DNA of 64,000 nucleotides, from the NCBI GenBank assembly GCA_964369965.1, contig CAYJGF010000015.1:1-64000 (forward strand). Direction: 5' to 3'. Below, in pieces: positions 34,651-43,639 of this stretch. The translations under genes were made by a program, and so were the position numbers. The notes beneath the pieces are model-generated. The model saw only the letters and a list, made by a program, of their open reading frames with translations. It was not told the DNA's origin and did no database searches. The DNA is from CAYJBH01 sp964369965 (GTDB lineage Bacteria > Bacillota > Clostridia > Oscillospirales > Ruminococcaceae). Position 1 is the stretch's first letter, and each line of letters begins with the position of its first letter.

Positions 34651-36423
34651 ATGAAAAACCTTAACATCAGAATGAAGTTTCTTGTCTCTATGGGCGCTAT
34701 TTTAGTATTGATTGTTATTTTAGCCGCTTTCTCCATACTTAGCAGCGATTCCAACCAAACCAACTTTACCTCCTTTAAAGAGGGTGCTTACACCGTCGCA
34801 ATGGAGATTAAAGAGGTTGAGATCAACATTGAAGAGCTTAACAAAAATGTAGCGTCACTGTTTTTGGCGAGCAATGACGAAGAGTTGCAGGATCTATACA
34901 TGGTTATAGATGAGGCGGAGGCGCACCTTCAACAACACATGGCTGTTTTAAACAGTATCGATTATTCCGACGAACTTACCGTGTCGCTGGGGGAGTTGGG
35001 AACACTCGCCGCTACAGAAAATCAATATAGGGCAGAGCTTATCGACATGATCAGCAACGGCTCGCTCGATGAGGCATTTCCCTTTTATGACGATGTGTAT
35101 GACGAGCATATGGAGATAATTATAGCGGACATTATCGAGATGAACGACACCGTCTCCGAGGCAGCCGAGGATGAGTTCAACTACATAATAAATTATCTTA
35201 ACTCCGGTCTTATAATTCTTGTCGTGCTTGCAATTATAGTACTTGCCGGCTTTGTCGCGGTGGGGCTTATGCTCGCACTTTCGGTCACAACACCGCTGCG
35301 TTTAATAAACTCCGCAATAAAATCACTGTCTGCCGGTGACTTTACAAATGCTAAGATTGAGTATGAGGCAAAGGACGAGTTCGGTGAGCTTGCAACAAAC
35401 ACCAACGAAACAATAGGTAATATCGAGTCCATAATCAACGACCTTATCGGTGGACTTTCCGCTATATCGCAGGGCAATTTCACCGCTAAAAGCGGAAATG
35501 ATCATATGTATGTCGGTATATATATAAAGCTGCGTGAGGCAATGTATGAGACTATCTCCAAGATGAACGATACCATCAGCAAGGTCAGCCTTGCCACCGA
35601 TCAGGTGTCGAGCGGTTCCGAGCAGGTGTCCACCGGTGCACAGGCGTTAGCGCAGGGTGCTACCGAGCAGGCGAGCTCTATTCAAGAACTTGCGGCGACC
35701 ATCAGCGATATATCATCACAAATTTCACAGAATGCCGACAGCTCTAACAAGGCGAGCGAGCTTGCCGACCAGGCGAGCGTTTCCATAAATAATAGCAACG
35801 CACAGATGCAAAAACTCATGGCATCTATGGAGGAGATTGACGGCAAATCTAAGGAAATTAGCAAGATAATCAAGACCATCGACGACATTGCATTCCAGAC
35901 AAATATTCTCGCCCTCAACGCCGCTGTTGAGGCTGCGCGTGCCGGCGCGGCGGGCAAAGGTTTTGCCGTTGTCGCCGATGAGGTTCGCAATCTTGCCGGC
36001 AAATCAGCCGGTGCCGCTCAAGACACCACCGCTCTTATCGAGGGCTCCATCAACGCTATCAGTGAGGGTGTTAACCTTGCTCAGGTCACCGCCGAGGACC
36101 TTACCAAGGTGGTCGAGGGTGTAAGCATCACCACCGAGCTTATTCGCGAGATAACCTCCGCCTCCAACGAGCAGGCAAACTCCATATCTCAGATCACCGT
36201 CGGTCTTGACCAGATTGCCGCCGTTGTTCAGAACAACTCTGCAACCAGTCAGGAAAGTGCCGCGACCAGTGAGGAGCTTTCCAGTCAGGCATCTGTTTTA
36301 AAACAGATAGTATCCGGCTTTTCACTCATAGATTCCGCACCGAGCACCTCCGGCTATACCGGCTACAACGAACCGGTGCAGGTGGAATACAACTTCGATA
36401 GCTCCTATGGCGACAAATATTAA
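34651..36423 (+). CDS. Methyl-accepting chemotaxis protein
   Basis: 590 residues. Membrane helix 1 at about 8-30, a four-helix-bundle (4HB-MCP-like) periplasm-equivalent sensor to about 180, membrane helix 2 at about 185-212, HAMP (SVTTPLRLINSAIKSLSAGD), and a cytoplasmic signalling hairpin with the conserved tip region DIAFQTNILALNAAVEAARA and GKGFAVVADEVRNLA. There is no C-terminal CheR-binding pentapeptide of the NWETF type. It is a single gene with AAGGAG upstream; no che genes are in the window. The ligand is not predictable. Confidence 0.95.
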   Translation: MKNLNIRMKFLVSMGAILVLIVILAAFSILSSDSNQTNFTSFKEGAYTVAMEIKEVEINIEELNKNVASLFLASNDEELQDLYMVIDEAEAHLQQHMAVLNSIDYSDELTVSLGELGTLAATENQYRAELIDMISNGSLDEAFPFYDDVYDEHMEIIIADIIEMNDTVSEAAEDEFNYIINYLNSGLIILVVLAIIVLAGFVAVGLMLALSVTTPLRLINSAIKSLSAGDFTNAKIEYEAKDEFGELATNTNETIGNIESIINDLIGGLSAISQGNFTAKSGNDHMYVGIYIKLREAMYETISKMNDTISKVSLATDQVSSGSEQVSTGAQALAQGATEQASSIQELAATISDISSQISQNADSSNKASELADQASVSINNSNAQMQKLMASMEEIDGKSKEISKIIKTIDDIAFQTNILALNAAVEAARAGAAGKGFAVVADEVRNLAGKSAGAAQDTTALIEGSINAISEGVNLAQVTAEDLTKVVEGVSITTELIREITSASNEQANSISQITVGLDQIAAVVQNNSATSQESAATSEELSSQASVLKQIVSGFSLIDSAPSTSGYTGYNEPVQVEYNFDSSYGDKY

Positions 36424-36443
36424 TTAAGTTATATCTAATTTAC

Positions 36444-36475
36444 GGCGGCGACAGGGTATATGCCTTGTCGCCGCC
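36444..36475. terminator. GC-rich hairpin between convergent genes
   Basis: GGCGGCGACA (36444-36453) pairs perfectly with TGTCGCCGCC (36466-36475) between the convergent chemoreceptor and BofC-like genes. There is no T-run on either side, so it is a hairpin of probable terminating role. Confidence 0.55.
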
Positions 36476-36481
36476 GCCGTA

Positions 36482-36877
36482 TTATCCACCAAAATCCTCC
36501 AGCAGTTGCCTTAGATGTTGTTCGTTTTCTATCTTAATTCCGACATTGAGCTGTTTTATGTCATCGGGGGGGAGGATGTGAACATATATTTCATACACCT
36601 CAACGACCGCACCCTGTTCGTCAAACAGCGCTATCATGTCCCCCATTGTAGCGAGGTGATAAAAATCTTTGGGATCCTCCTCGAGCGGTTGTTCCTCAGT
36701 AGGCGCTATCACATCGATGGTCGTTACACTGCTCACACTTTCATCCTCGCTTGCAACCTCCACCTGCTCAATCGGGGCGCTTTGTTCCGGCAACTCGGCG
36801 CGTAGATTAAATTGAACCAATGCAACAATAATGACCAAAACTCCGCCTGCCGACATTAAAGCCGTAATTCTTTTCAT
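36482..36877 (-). CDS. BofC C-terminal-domain-like secreted or membrane-anchored protein
   Basis: 131 residues. A hydrophobic helix at 5-27 anchors or exports it, a Glu/Ser/Val-rich linker follows, and residues 72-131 (MGDMIALFDEQGAVVEVYE, LPPDDIKQLNVGIKIENEQH, LRQLLEDFGG) follow the pattern of the BofC C-terminal domain (LPxxDxxxLxxGI...L..LLEDY). BofC inhibits the sporulation protease SpoIVB in Bacillus; the full protein also has an N-terminal domain that is missing here. A sporulation role is an inference. Monocistronic. Confidence 0.65.
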   Translation of the reverse strand: MKRITALMSAGGVLVIIVALVQFNLRAELPEQSAPIEQVEVASEDESVSSVTTIDVIAPTEEQPLEEDPKDFYHLATMGDMIALFDEQGAVVEVYEIYVHILPPDDIKQLNVGIKIENEQHLRQLLEDFGG

Positions 36878-37038
36878 TGCAAAACCTCTATAATAAAATC
36901 AAAAATCCTCATCTGTGTGTTATTGTTGACAAAATTATGAAAATTTATACTTTTGTATGGTCAAATATAGTTTTTTGTGGTAAAATACATTTATACGCAT
37001 TTATATGCAATTCGTCTTGAAAGGATAGATAACTCAAT

Positions 37039-39420
37039 ATGGCATACAAACCTAAATCTTCCGGCCCTGCAAAACCAAAGCAAAATGCCGGTTTAAGTGT
37101 AATTAAAGTAATACTAAATATATTCTTGCTAATATTTCGCGTCATAATCATTTTTGGTTGTATCGGCGTGATTATCGGCTCCATGCTCGCCGTTGCGGTC
37201 AGCCTCTATGTCGTGGAGGTCACCGCGGAAGATGAGCAAAAACTCGATCTTGGCAGTATTAAGCTCAGTTATACCACCATCCTCTACGCAAAAAATCCCG
37301 CCTCCGGCGAATATGAGGAGTATGAGCGTTTGGTCGGCGACGAGAACAGAATTTGGGTCAACTATGAGGATATATCCACTCACATGATTGATGCCATCGT
37401 CGCGGTTGAGGACGACTCCTACTGGGAGCACAACGGCGTCAACTACGTCCGTACCTTTGCAGCGTTTTTGGACGAGTACACCCCTTTAAAAGTTCTGGGC
37501 GGCACCGGTCAGGGCGCGTCCACCTTAACACAACAGCTCGTTAAAAACTTAACGGAGGATAATTCGGTCGACGCAATGCGTAAAATTCGTGAGATTTTCC
37601 GCGCCATCGCTTTAGAAAATCGATATTCCAAAGAGGTTGTTATCGAGGCATACCTCAATACCTTCCGACTATCCGGCAACATCGCCGGTGTTGAGACCGC
37701 CGCAAACATCTATTTTGGAAAGCCTGCTTCCGAGTTGACCGTGACCGAGTCCGCTATGATTGCCGGCATCACCCAGTCGCCGGTCGCCTACGACCCCTAC
37801 AACAACCCGGACGCTTGTCTTGAGCGTCGAAATACCGTTTTGTATCACATGAACCGCGTCGGCTATCTTGACGATGAGGAGTTTGCGTTCGCGGTGGAGC
37901 AACCGCTCGGGCTTATCTCCACCAGTGCCCCCGTCACCACCGAAATCGTGGTTGAAAGTGAGGACGGTGAGCTGACCGAGACTACCGAGACCACCGAGAA
38001 GGAGACCGAGGTAACCATTTCGGTCGACAGCGAGGGCAACATCATCCGCACAAAACAGGTTTACAGCTGGTACACCGACATGGTCATCGAATCGGTCATA
38101 ACCGACTTTGTGGACCTTCAAGGGATGACGCGTGACGCCGCCTCCGACCTTGTTTATAACGGCGGTCTGCGCATCTATCTGCCCATCGACCTCACATTGC
38201 AAACCGCGATGGAGACGGTCATGATGGATGAGGAGTATTATCGTGAGTTCTACCCTGACATAGTCCTTGACAAACGCGACCTCAACGGTGATCTCATTTT
38301 GGACGAAGATGGCAACACCATACCGGTCGAGCCGCAGTCCGCAATGGTTACGGTCAACATGAACGGCGAGATTGCCGCCGTCGTCGGTGCTCTCGGGGTT
38401 AAAGAGGATGACCGACTTCACAATCGCGCGGTGGACAGCGTTCGCCAGACTGGTTCTACCATGAAACCGATAGGCTCCTATGCGCCGGCAATCGACTATA
38501 ACTTTATAACCTACTCCACCATGATTATGGACTCCGCTCTCCCTGCCTCCCCTGCCACCGGCAATGAGCCTTGGCCGAGGAACTATGCCGGTTCACCGTC
38601 CAACAAAAAGATGTCTATCGAGTATGCGCTTTCCCGTTCCATCAACACAGTTGCGGTGCGCGTGCTGGATCTTATCGGTCTGCAAACGTCATTTAGCTTT
38701 TTGACCGACACGTTGCAGATAAGCACACTTTATGAATCAAAGGAAATTGACGGTCAAATATTCACCGACGTTGGTCTTGCACCCCTTGCGCTCGGAGCTA
38801 TGACGGAGGGTATCTCACCGATGGAGATGGCGGCGGCATATACTATCTTCGGCAACGGCGGTAAATTCACCTCCCCCCATTGCTACACCAGCATTGAGGA
38901 CTATAACGGTGAGCTGATAATGGAGCCGGATGTCATCACCACACAGGCGATAAAGCCGGACACGGCACACATCATGAACGAACTTCTTTCCACCGTCCTC
39001 TATCAGTCAGGCGGTACCGGATACGGTCTATACCCCGAGCGCATGGAGGCCGTCGGCAAGACCGGTACTACCTCCGATGACCGCGACCACTGGTTTATCG
39101 GTGTGACACCATACTATTCCACCGCAACGTGGTGGGGATTTGACGACCCACAGGTGCTCACCTGGACGCAGTACTCCAAGCATCCCCCGACCTGGGCATG
39201 GCGTGAGGTCATGAATCTTGCGCAGGCGGAATTGGAGGAGATTGAATTCCCTGTATCGGAAAATGTGGTGGAACTTAAATTCTGCTCCAGCTCCGGCTAT
39301 CTCGCAAGACCGGACTGTCCACAGGACACCGGCTACTTTAAACGCGATAACCCACCGCCTCTTTGCAACGTAACGCACTCCGCTGAACCGGTAGACCCGG
39401 CGGCGGTGCCGGCGGCGTGA
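37039..39420 (+). CDS. Class A penicillin-binding protein (PBP1A type)
   Basis: 793 residues. Cytoplasmic tail and membrane anchor at about 28-58; GT51 glycosyltransferase at about 85-260 with VEDDSYWEHNGV and GASTLTQQLVKNL; transpeptidase domain with SxxK in RQTGSTMKPIG, SxN in SRSINTVAV and KTG in GKTGTTSDDRDHWF. It polymerises and cross-links peptidoglycan outside the membrane. An acidic Thr/Glu-rich insert (SEDGELTETTETTEKETEV) lies between the domains. The C-terminus has a Cys-rich tail (CSSSGYLARPDCPQDTG). Shine-Dalgarno GAAAGGATAG precedes ATG. Transcribed alone. Confidence 0.95.
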   Translation: MAYKPKSSGPAKPKQNAGLSVIKVILNIFLLIFRVIIIFGCIGVIIGSMLAVAVSLYVVEVTAEDEQKLDLGSIKLSYTTILYAKNPASGEYEEYERLVGDENRIWVNYEDISTHMIDAIVAVEDDSYWEHNGVNYVRTFAAFLDEYTPLKVLGGTGQGASTLTQQLVKNLTEDNSVDAMRKIREIFRAIALENRYSKEVVIEAYLNTFRLSGNIAGVETAANIYFGKPASELTVTESAMIAGITQSPVAYDPYNNPDACLERRNTVLYHMNRVGYLDDEEFAFAVEQPLGLISTSAPVTTEIVVESEDGELTETTETTEKETEVTISVDSEGNIIRTKQVYSWYTDMVIESVITDFVDLQGMTRDAASDLVYNGGLRIYLPIDLTLQTAMETVMMDEEYYREFYPDIVLDKRDLNGDLILDEDGNTIPVEPQSAMVTVNMNGEIAAVVGALGVKEDDRLHNRAVDSVRQTGSTMKPIGSYAPAIDYNFITYSTMIMDSALPASPATGNEPWPRNYAGSPSNKKMSIEYALSRSINTVAVRVLDLIGLQTSFSFLTDTLQISTLYESKEIDGQIFTDVGLAPLALGAMTEGISPMEMAAAYTIFGNGGKFTSPHCYTSIEDYNGELIMEPDVITTQAIKPDTAHIMNELLSTVLYQSGGTGYGLYPERMEAVGKTGTTSDDRDHWFIGVTPYYSTATWWGFDDPQVLTWTQYSKHPPTWAWREVMNLAQAELEEIEFPVSENVVELKFCSSSGYLARPDCPQDTGYFKRDNPPPLCNVTHSAEPVDPAAVPAA

Positions 39421-39423
39421 TAT

Positions 39424-39604
39424 CAGTGAAGAGTGAAGAATGAATAGTGAATAGTAAAGGAAACCGCTTCGCCTGTTTTATTATAAAAAATAGCATTTTG
39501 TGCTATCGCGGTATTGGGTAGGTCAAATCCCTACACTACAGATAAACCCTATAAATCCATCGCCGCAGGCGATACCTTCACTATTCACCATTCACTATTA
39601 ACTA
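39424..39604. repeat. MITE-like intergenic element with imperfect terminal inverted repeats
   Basis: The left end (from 39424, with GAATAGTGAATAGTAAAGG at 39442-39460) and the right end read in reverse complement (GAATGGTGAATAGTGAAGG) match at about 17 of 19 positions, and the match continues outwards as a series of AGTGAA units. The 180-bp interior codes for nothing and includes a CGCCGCAGGCG palindrome. It fills the gap between the PBP and the SDR gene. No transposase is present. Confidence 0.65.
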
Positions 39605-39630
39605 AATACACTTCATCGAAAGGACACCTC

Positions 39631-40545
39631 ATGAACGCTTTAGTCGGCTACACCGGCTTTGTCGGCTCTAACCTTGCAAAACACGGCAGGTTTGACAAAT
39701 TATTTAATTCTAAGAATATCGGGGAGGCAACCTGCCTTTGCCCCGATATTCTATATTATAGCGGTCTGCCGGCAGAGAAATTTTTGGCGGACAAATTTCC
39801 CGAAAAGGATAGGACAAAGACCGACGAGGCGGCGCAAAATATAGTCAATATTAACGCCAAAAGAGTTGTTCTTATCTCCACCGTCGATGTGTACGGTGTG
39901 ACCGACAACAAGAGCGAGAGTATGCTTTTTTCCAACGAGAGTGCACTGCCCTACGGCAAAAACCGCCTTGAATTGGAGCATTTTGTGGCGGATAACTTTG
40001 AGAATCATCACATCATCCGTCTGCCCGGTCTTTTTGGAGAAAATTTAAAGAAAAACTTTATCTACGACTATATCTCCTTTGTCCCCGGCATGTTAACGGA
40101 ACAAAAAATGACCGAAATTGGTAATATTCGACAAGAAATATACAGTATGTATATTTTACAGGACAACGGCTTTTATAAACTCGACCCCAACGTCGACCGT
40201 GAAAAGGCGCGAGAGTTGTTTAAGGACGTTGGCTTTTCCGCCCTTAACTTCACCGATTCGCGGGCCGTCTTTCAGTTTTATAACCTCGCCAACCTTTACC
40301 GCGATATTGAAATAGCGATACAAAATGATATTAAGGTCTTAAATATCGCGAGCGAGCCGATATCGGCTGCGGATTTGCATCTGTATTTGAGCGGTCGGGG
40401 CTTTAAAAACGAGCTTGCAAAAACCCCACCCTATTATAACTTTAAATCGGAGCATTATGAGTTGTTCGACGGTAAAGACGGTTACCTTTACACCACAAAT
40501 CAAGTTTTATCCGACATCGCCGATTTTGTAAAGGAGCGAGTGTGA
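39631..40545 (+). CDS. NAD(P)-dependent SDR/epimerase-like protein
   Basis: 304 residues, extended short-chain dehydrogenase type. The Rossmann start GYTGFVGSNLAKHG fits GxxGxxG, ISTVDVYG is the following catalytic Ser/Thr region, and YGKNRLELEHF occupies the YxxxK position, with Arg in place of Lys. The C-terminus ends in a nucleotide-sugar-epimerase-like fold. ATG 39631 has AAAGGA 6 bases upstream. The frame continues back into the repeat element, but that part is not coding. It is the first of three genes overlapping by 4 bases. A sugar substrate is inferred from the context. Confidence 0.75.
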   Translation: MNALVGYTGFVGSNLAKHGRFDKLFNSKNIGEATCLCPDILYYSGLPAEKFLADKFPEKDRTKTDEAAQNIVNINAKRVVLISTVDVYGVTDNKSESMLFSNESALPYGKNRLELEHFVADNFENHHIIRLPGLFGENLKKNFIYDYISFVPGMLTEQKMTEIGNIRQEIYSMYILQDNGFYKLDPNVDREKARELFKDVGFSALNFTDSRAVFQFYNLANLYRDIEIAIQNDIKVLNIASEPISAADLHLYLSGRGFKNELAKTPPYYNFKSEHYELFDGKDGYLYTTNQVLSDIADFVKERV

Positions 40546-41339
40546 AACTTTCCATCTCAAACATCGCATGGGACGCCAAAGACGATGAAATTGTATACAG
40601 TGCCATGCAAAAAAACGGTTTTAAAGGTCTCGAAATAGCACCGACAAGGCTGTTCGAAAACCCATACAGCGACCTCGGTCGAATTAAGGCATACACCGAG
40701 AGTTTGCAAAAGGATTATTCGCTTAGCATATGCAGTATGCAGAGCATATGGTATGGTAAAGGTGAGAGTCTTTACAGCGTCGCCGACAGGCAAGAATTAA
40801 CACAGTACACAAAAATGGCTGTTGACTTCGCCGAAGCCGGTGGTATAAACAACCTCGTGTTCGGTTGCCCCAAAAACCGCAACATCCCGACCGAGTCAGA
40901 CCGTGAGGAAAGTGAAAAAACAGCAACGGAATTTCTTTATTCTATGGGTCAATATGCCGCCTCAAAAGGCACGGTGCTATCGGTCGAGCCAAACCCCGGG
41001 ATCTACGGCACCAACTTCATCAACACCACCGAGCAGGCATTTCAGCTGGCGCGTGTGCTGGACAGCAACGGACTGAAGGTCAACGTAGATGTGGGAACAA
41101 TGATTAATAATAATGAGCGTTGCGACCTCCTTGCCGAAAACATGGCACTGATCAACCACATCCATCTCAGTCTGCCCTACCTTGAATATGTCGCCCCTAA
41201 CCCTTTTCACCGTGAACTGCGCGAGGTGTTGCGAGAATGCAGTTACGACCGATACCTGTCGATAGAGATGAAAAAGATGGATAACATCGATGATATTTTA
41301 AAATGTATAGATTATGTCGGGGAGTTTTTTGCAATATGA
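40542..41339 (+). CDS. Sugar phosphate isomerase/epimerase (xylose-isomerase-like TIM barrel)
   Basis: 265 residues. The start KLSISNIAWDAKDDE and the barrel pattern (FKGLEIAPTRLF, LSVEPNPGIYGTNFINT, VNVDVGTMI, INHIHLSLPYLEYV, YLSIEMKKMDN) are those of the AP-endonuclease-2/IolE/IolI superfamily. The metal ligands are likely Glu in SVEPNP, Asp in NVDVGT, His in NHIHLS and Glu in SIEMKK. GTG start overlaps the SDR stop by 4 bases, with AAGGAG 5 bases upstream. Substrate unknown. Confidence 0.8.
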   Translation: MKLSISNIAWDAKDDEIVYSAMQKNGFKGLEIAPTRLFENPYSDLGRIKAYTESLQKDYSLSICSMQSIWYGKGESLYSVADRQELTQYTKMAVDFAEAGGINNLVFGCPKNRNIPTESDREESEKTATEFLYSMGQYAASKGTVLSVEPNPGIYGTNFINTTEQAFQLARVLDSNGLKVNVDVGTMINNNERCDLLAENMALINHIHLSLPYLEYVAPNPFHRELREVLRECSYDRYLSIEMKKMDNIDDILKCIDYVGEFFAI

Positions 41340-42133
41340 TAAATGAATATCGATCCATACGAGGTGTGCCGGACTTTGACTCCGAGGAATATGCGCCGAA
41401 AAAAAGCGACTACTGCCTTTTGATACCGATAATAAATGAGAAAAAGAAGATTAAAAGTGAGCTCGAAAAGGCGCGCAAACATGGTATTGGGCAGATTGTA
41501 GACATTATTATTTGTGACGGTGGTTCGAGTGACGGCGGCACCGAAAGTGATATGTTGCAAAGCCTTGACGTCAACACACTGTTGACAAAACTCGGCGATG
41601 GTCGGCAGGGTGCACAGCTTAGGACAGGGATATACTTCGCGATAAAACGCGGCTATAAAGGGGTTGTGACAATCGACGGGAACGATAAGGACTCAATAGA
41701 GCATGTCGGACGTTTTGTCGATAAACTTAACGAGGGATATGACTTTGTGCAGGGCTCACGATTTATCGAGGGTGGAGTTGCGGTCAACACCCCAAAATCG
41801 CGTGACCTTGCGATAAAATTAATCCATGCTCCGCTGATATCACTCACCGCCGGTGAGCGGTTCACCGACACGACCAACAACTTTAGAGCCTATTCCATGA
41901 AATATCTAAAACACCCTAAGGTGAAGCCACTGCGCGCGGTCTTTGCAGGATATGAACTGCTTGCATACCTATCGACACGCGCCTCTCAACTCCGGCTAAA
42001 AACATGTGAGGTCGCGGTGCAGCGCAAGTATCCGAATGACGGCAAGATACCGACTAAAATAAGCCCAATAAAGGGCAATCTTGAACTCATGAGCGTATTA
42101 ATAAAGAACACATTTCGGGTATATAACCCGTAA
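41336..42133 (+). CDS. Family 2 glycosyltransferase (polyprenyl-phosphate sugar transferase-like)
   Basis: 265 residues, GT-A fold. CLLIPIINEKKKI is the nucleotide-binding start, DIIICDGGSSDG the first Asp motif, and VTIDGNDKDS the metal-binding DxD-like position. No C-terminal membrane helices, so it resembles dolichol-phosphate mannose synthase catalytic domains without an anchor. ATG 41336 overlaps the preceding stop by 4 bases; the extension to 41303 is not needed. Third gene of a tightly coupled unit with the SDR and the isomerase, suggesting the three act on one sugar product. Confidence 0.8.
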   Translation: MINEYRSIRGVPDFDSEEYAPKKSDYCLLIPIINEKKKIKSELEKARKHGIGQIVDIIICDGGSSDGGTESDMLQSLDVNTLLTKLGDGRQGAQLRTGIYFAIKRGYKGVVTIDGNDKDSIEHVGRFVDKLNEGYDFVQGSRFIEGGVAVNTPKSRDLAIKLIHAPLISLTAGERFTDTTNNFRAYSMKYLKHPKVKPLRAVFAGYELLAYLSTRASQLRLKTCEVAVQRKYPNDGKIPTKISPIKGNLELMSVLIKNTFRVYNP

Positions 42134-42157
42134 AATCAACAATAGAAAGGATATAGT

Positions 42158-42562
42158 ATGTTATACCATTTCACCGACGATCTAAAAACAGGTAACGTTC
42201 TTATCGATAAACAGCACAAGGAGCTTATCGACGTTATCAACAAACTGACCACGGCGTGTATAAAAGCACAGGGCGGCAAAGAGCTCGCCCCCACCCTCGA
42301 CTTTTTAATAAAGTATACAGCAACCCACCTCGGCGATGAGGAGCGTTTGCAGGTAGGCGCAAATTATACCGGCTATCCTGCCCACAAACAAAAACACGAT
42401 ATTTTTAAAAAGACATTGAGTGAGCTACACGATGAACATAAAAAAAATCCAAACGATATCTCACTGGTATCAAAAATTGCAAAATTGCTCGGCGATTGGC
42501 TGATAAATCACATTAAAAAAGAGGATCTCGCAATGGCGAAATTTGTTAATTCTTCAAAATAA
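42158..42562 (+). CDS. Bacteriohemerythrin
   Basis: 134 residues, a single four-helix hemerythrin domain that binds O2 at a diiron site. The ligands are visible: His in IDKQHKEL, His and Glu in THLGDEERLQ, two His in AHKQKHDIF, and His and Asp in NHIKKEDLAM. In anaerobes such proteins bind or sense oxygen. It starts 25 bases after the GT2 gene with a GAAAGGATATAGT Shine-Dalgarno sequence, so it could be co-transcribed, though the functional link is unclear. Confidence 0.93.
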   Translation: MLYHFTDDLKTGNVLIDKQHKELIDVINKLTTACIKAQGGKELAPTLDFLIKYTATHLGDEERLQVGANYTGYPAHKQKHDIFKKTLSELHDEHKKNPNDISLVSKIAKLLGDWLINHIKKEDLAMAKFVNSSK

Positions 42563-42641
42563 TTAAATTTCTTTAATAAAAACTGGATTTTATTCTACAT
42601 ATATGCTATTATAAATAAAACACATATTAAAGGAGTGCGTC

Positions 42642-43520
42642 ATGTCGAGCTATAAGATATTCACCGAGTCCACCGCAGATTTATCTTTAGATCTAATGCA
42701 AAAAGCCGGTGTAACCGTCCTCCCTGTACCTTTTCAGATGGACGGCAAGGAGTATAAAAACACGCCGATTTCTGTCCAGATGGGCAATGAGGAATTTTAT
42801 GCAAAGATGCGCGACGGCATAATGCCGACCACCGCACAACTTAATTCAGAGGAATTTATCGACTTTGCAAAACCGGTTTTGCAGGAGGGGTTTGATATCC
42901 TTCATATTGCATTTTCCTCCGCACTCTCCGGCACCTATAACAGCTGTCGTCTCGCCGCCGAGGAGCTTAAAGAGGAGTTCCCCGACAGAAAAATAATCGT
43001 TGTGGACACACTTTGCGCCTCTATGGGTGAGGGGTTGATGGTGTATCTTGCGGCGCAAAAACATCAACAGGGTGCCTCTATCGAGGAGGTTGCCGGTTTT
43101 GTCGAGGGCAACAAACAGCGCCTCAATCAATGGTTTACAGTGGATGACCTTAACCACCTTTATCGCGGAGGACGTGTCTCAAAAATGACGGCGGTGGCAG
43201 GTTCGGTGCTTAGTATAAAACCGATAATGCGTGTCAACACCGAAGGGAAATTAGTGCCGGTCGATAAGATCAGAGGTCGCAAAAAAAGTCTCGATGCGCT
43301 TGTGCAAAAGGTGGTGGACAGGGCAAGTGCACCGCAAGAACAGGTGATTTTTATCAGCCACGGCGACTGCGCCGAGGATTGTGAATATGTTGCAAACGAA
43401 ATAAAATCTAAACTCAACGTCAAAGATGTCTTTACCAACTTTATAGGTCCAAGCGTCGGCGCTCACTCCGGTCCCGGCACCGTGGCACTGTTTTTCCTCG
43501 GTGAGGACCGCAAGGTTTAA
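42642..43520 (+). CDS. DegV family fatty-acid-binding protein
   Basis: 292 residues. Family marks: IFTESTADLSLDLMQKAGV at the N-terminus, TTAQLNSEEF, the lipid-binding IAFSSALSGTYNSC, VVDTLCASMGEG and LNHLYRGGRVSK. DegV/FakB proteins hold a fatty acid for phosphorylation by FakA; no fakA is present here. AAGGAG precedes ATG. A terminator hairpin follows. Confidence 0.93.
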   Translation: MSSYKIFTESTADLSLDLMQKAGVTVLPVPFQMDGKEYKNTPISVQMGNEEFYAKMRDGIMPTTAQLNSEEFIDFAKPVLQEGFDILHIAFSSALSGTYNSCRLAAEELKEEFPDRKIIVVDTLCASMGEGLMVYLAAQKHQQGASIEEVAGFVEGNKQRLNQWFTVDDLNHLYRGGRVSKMTAVAGSVLSIKPIMRVNTEGKLVPVDKIRGRKKSLDALVQKVVDRASAPQEQVIFISHGDCAEDCEYVANEIKSKLNVKDVFTNFIGPSVGAHSGPGTVALFFLGEDRKV

Positions 43521-43528
43521 TTAATGTC

Positions 43529-43562
43529 AACCCACTGGATAGTAATTTATTCAGTGGGTTTT
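43529..43562 (+). terminator. Intrinsic terminator after degV-family gene
   Basis: AACCCACTG (43529-43537) pairs perfectly with CAGTGGGTT (43552-43560), followed by a short T-rich stretch, directly before the pyr promoter. Confidence 0.75.
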
Positions 43563-43567
43563 CACTC

Positions 43568-43596
43568 TTGACAATATTCGATTTTTTTAATATAAT
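43568..43596 (+). promoter_or_regulatory. Consensus sigma-A promoter of the pyr operon
   Basis: Perfect TTGACA (43568-43573), 17-bp spacer, perfect TATAAT (43591-43596). Transcription would start near 43603, leaving about a 37-base leader to the TTG start of pyrC. The leader is too short for a PyrR-type attenuator, and none is visible. Confidence 0.88.
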
Positions 43597-43639
43597 TATA
43601 GTTAGTAAAAGTAATGGTCAATATGATATTGGAGCAATT

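Noticed and set aside
37669..38421. 250-codon minus-strand frame over the PBP gene
   Set aside because: Antisense to the transpeptidase-containing gene, low complexity, no Shine-Dalgarno site.
39514..39630. Extension of the SDR gene into the upstream repeat
   Set aside because: The sequence belongs to the inverted-repeat element, while ATG 39631 has a good Shine-Dalgarno site.
43568..43639. Upstream extension of pyrC from TTG 43568
   Set aside because: The stretch is a perfect TTGACA-17-TATAAT promoter, and the TTG is its -35 box. TTG 43640 has a GGAG site.
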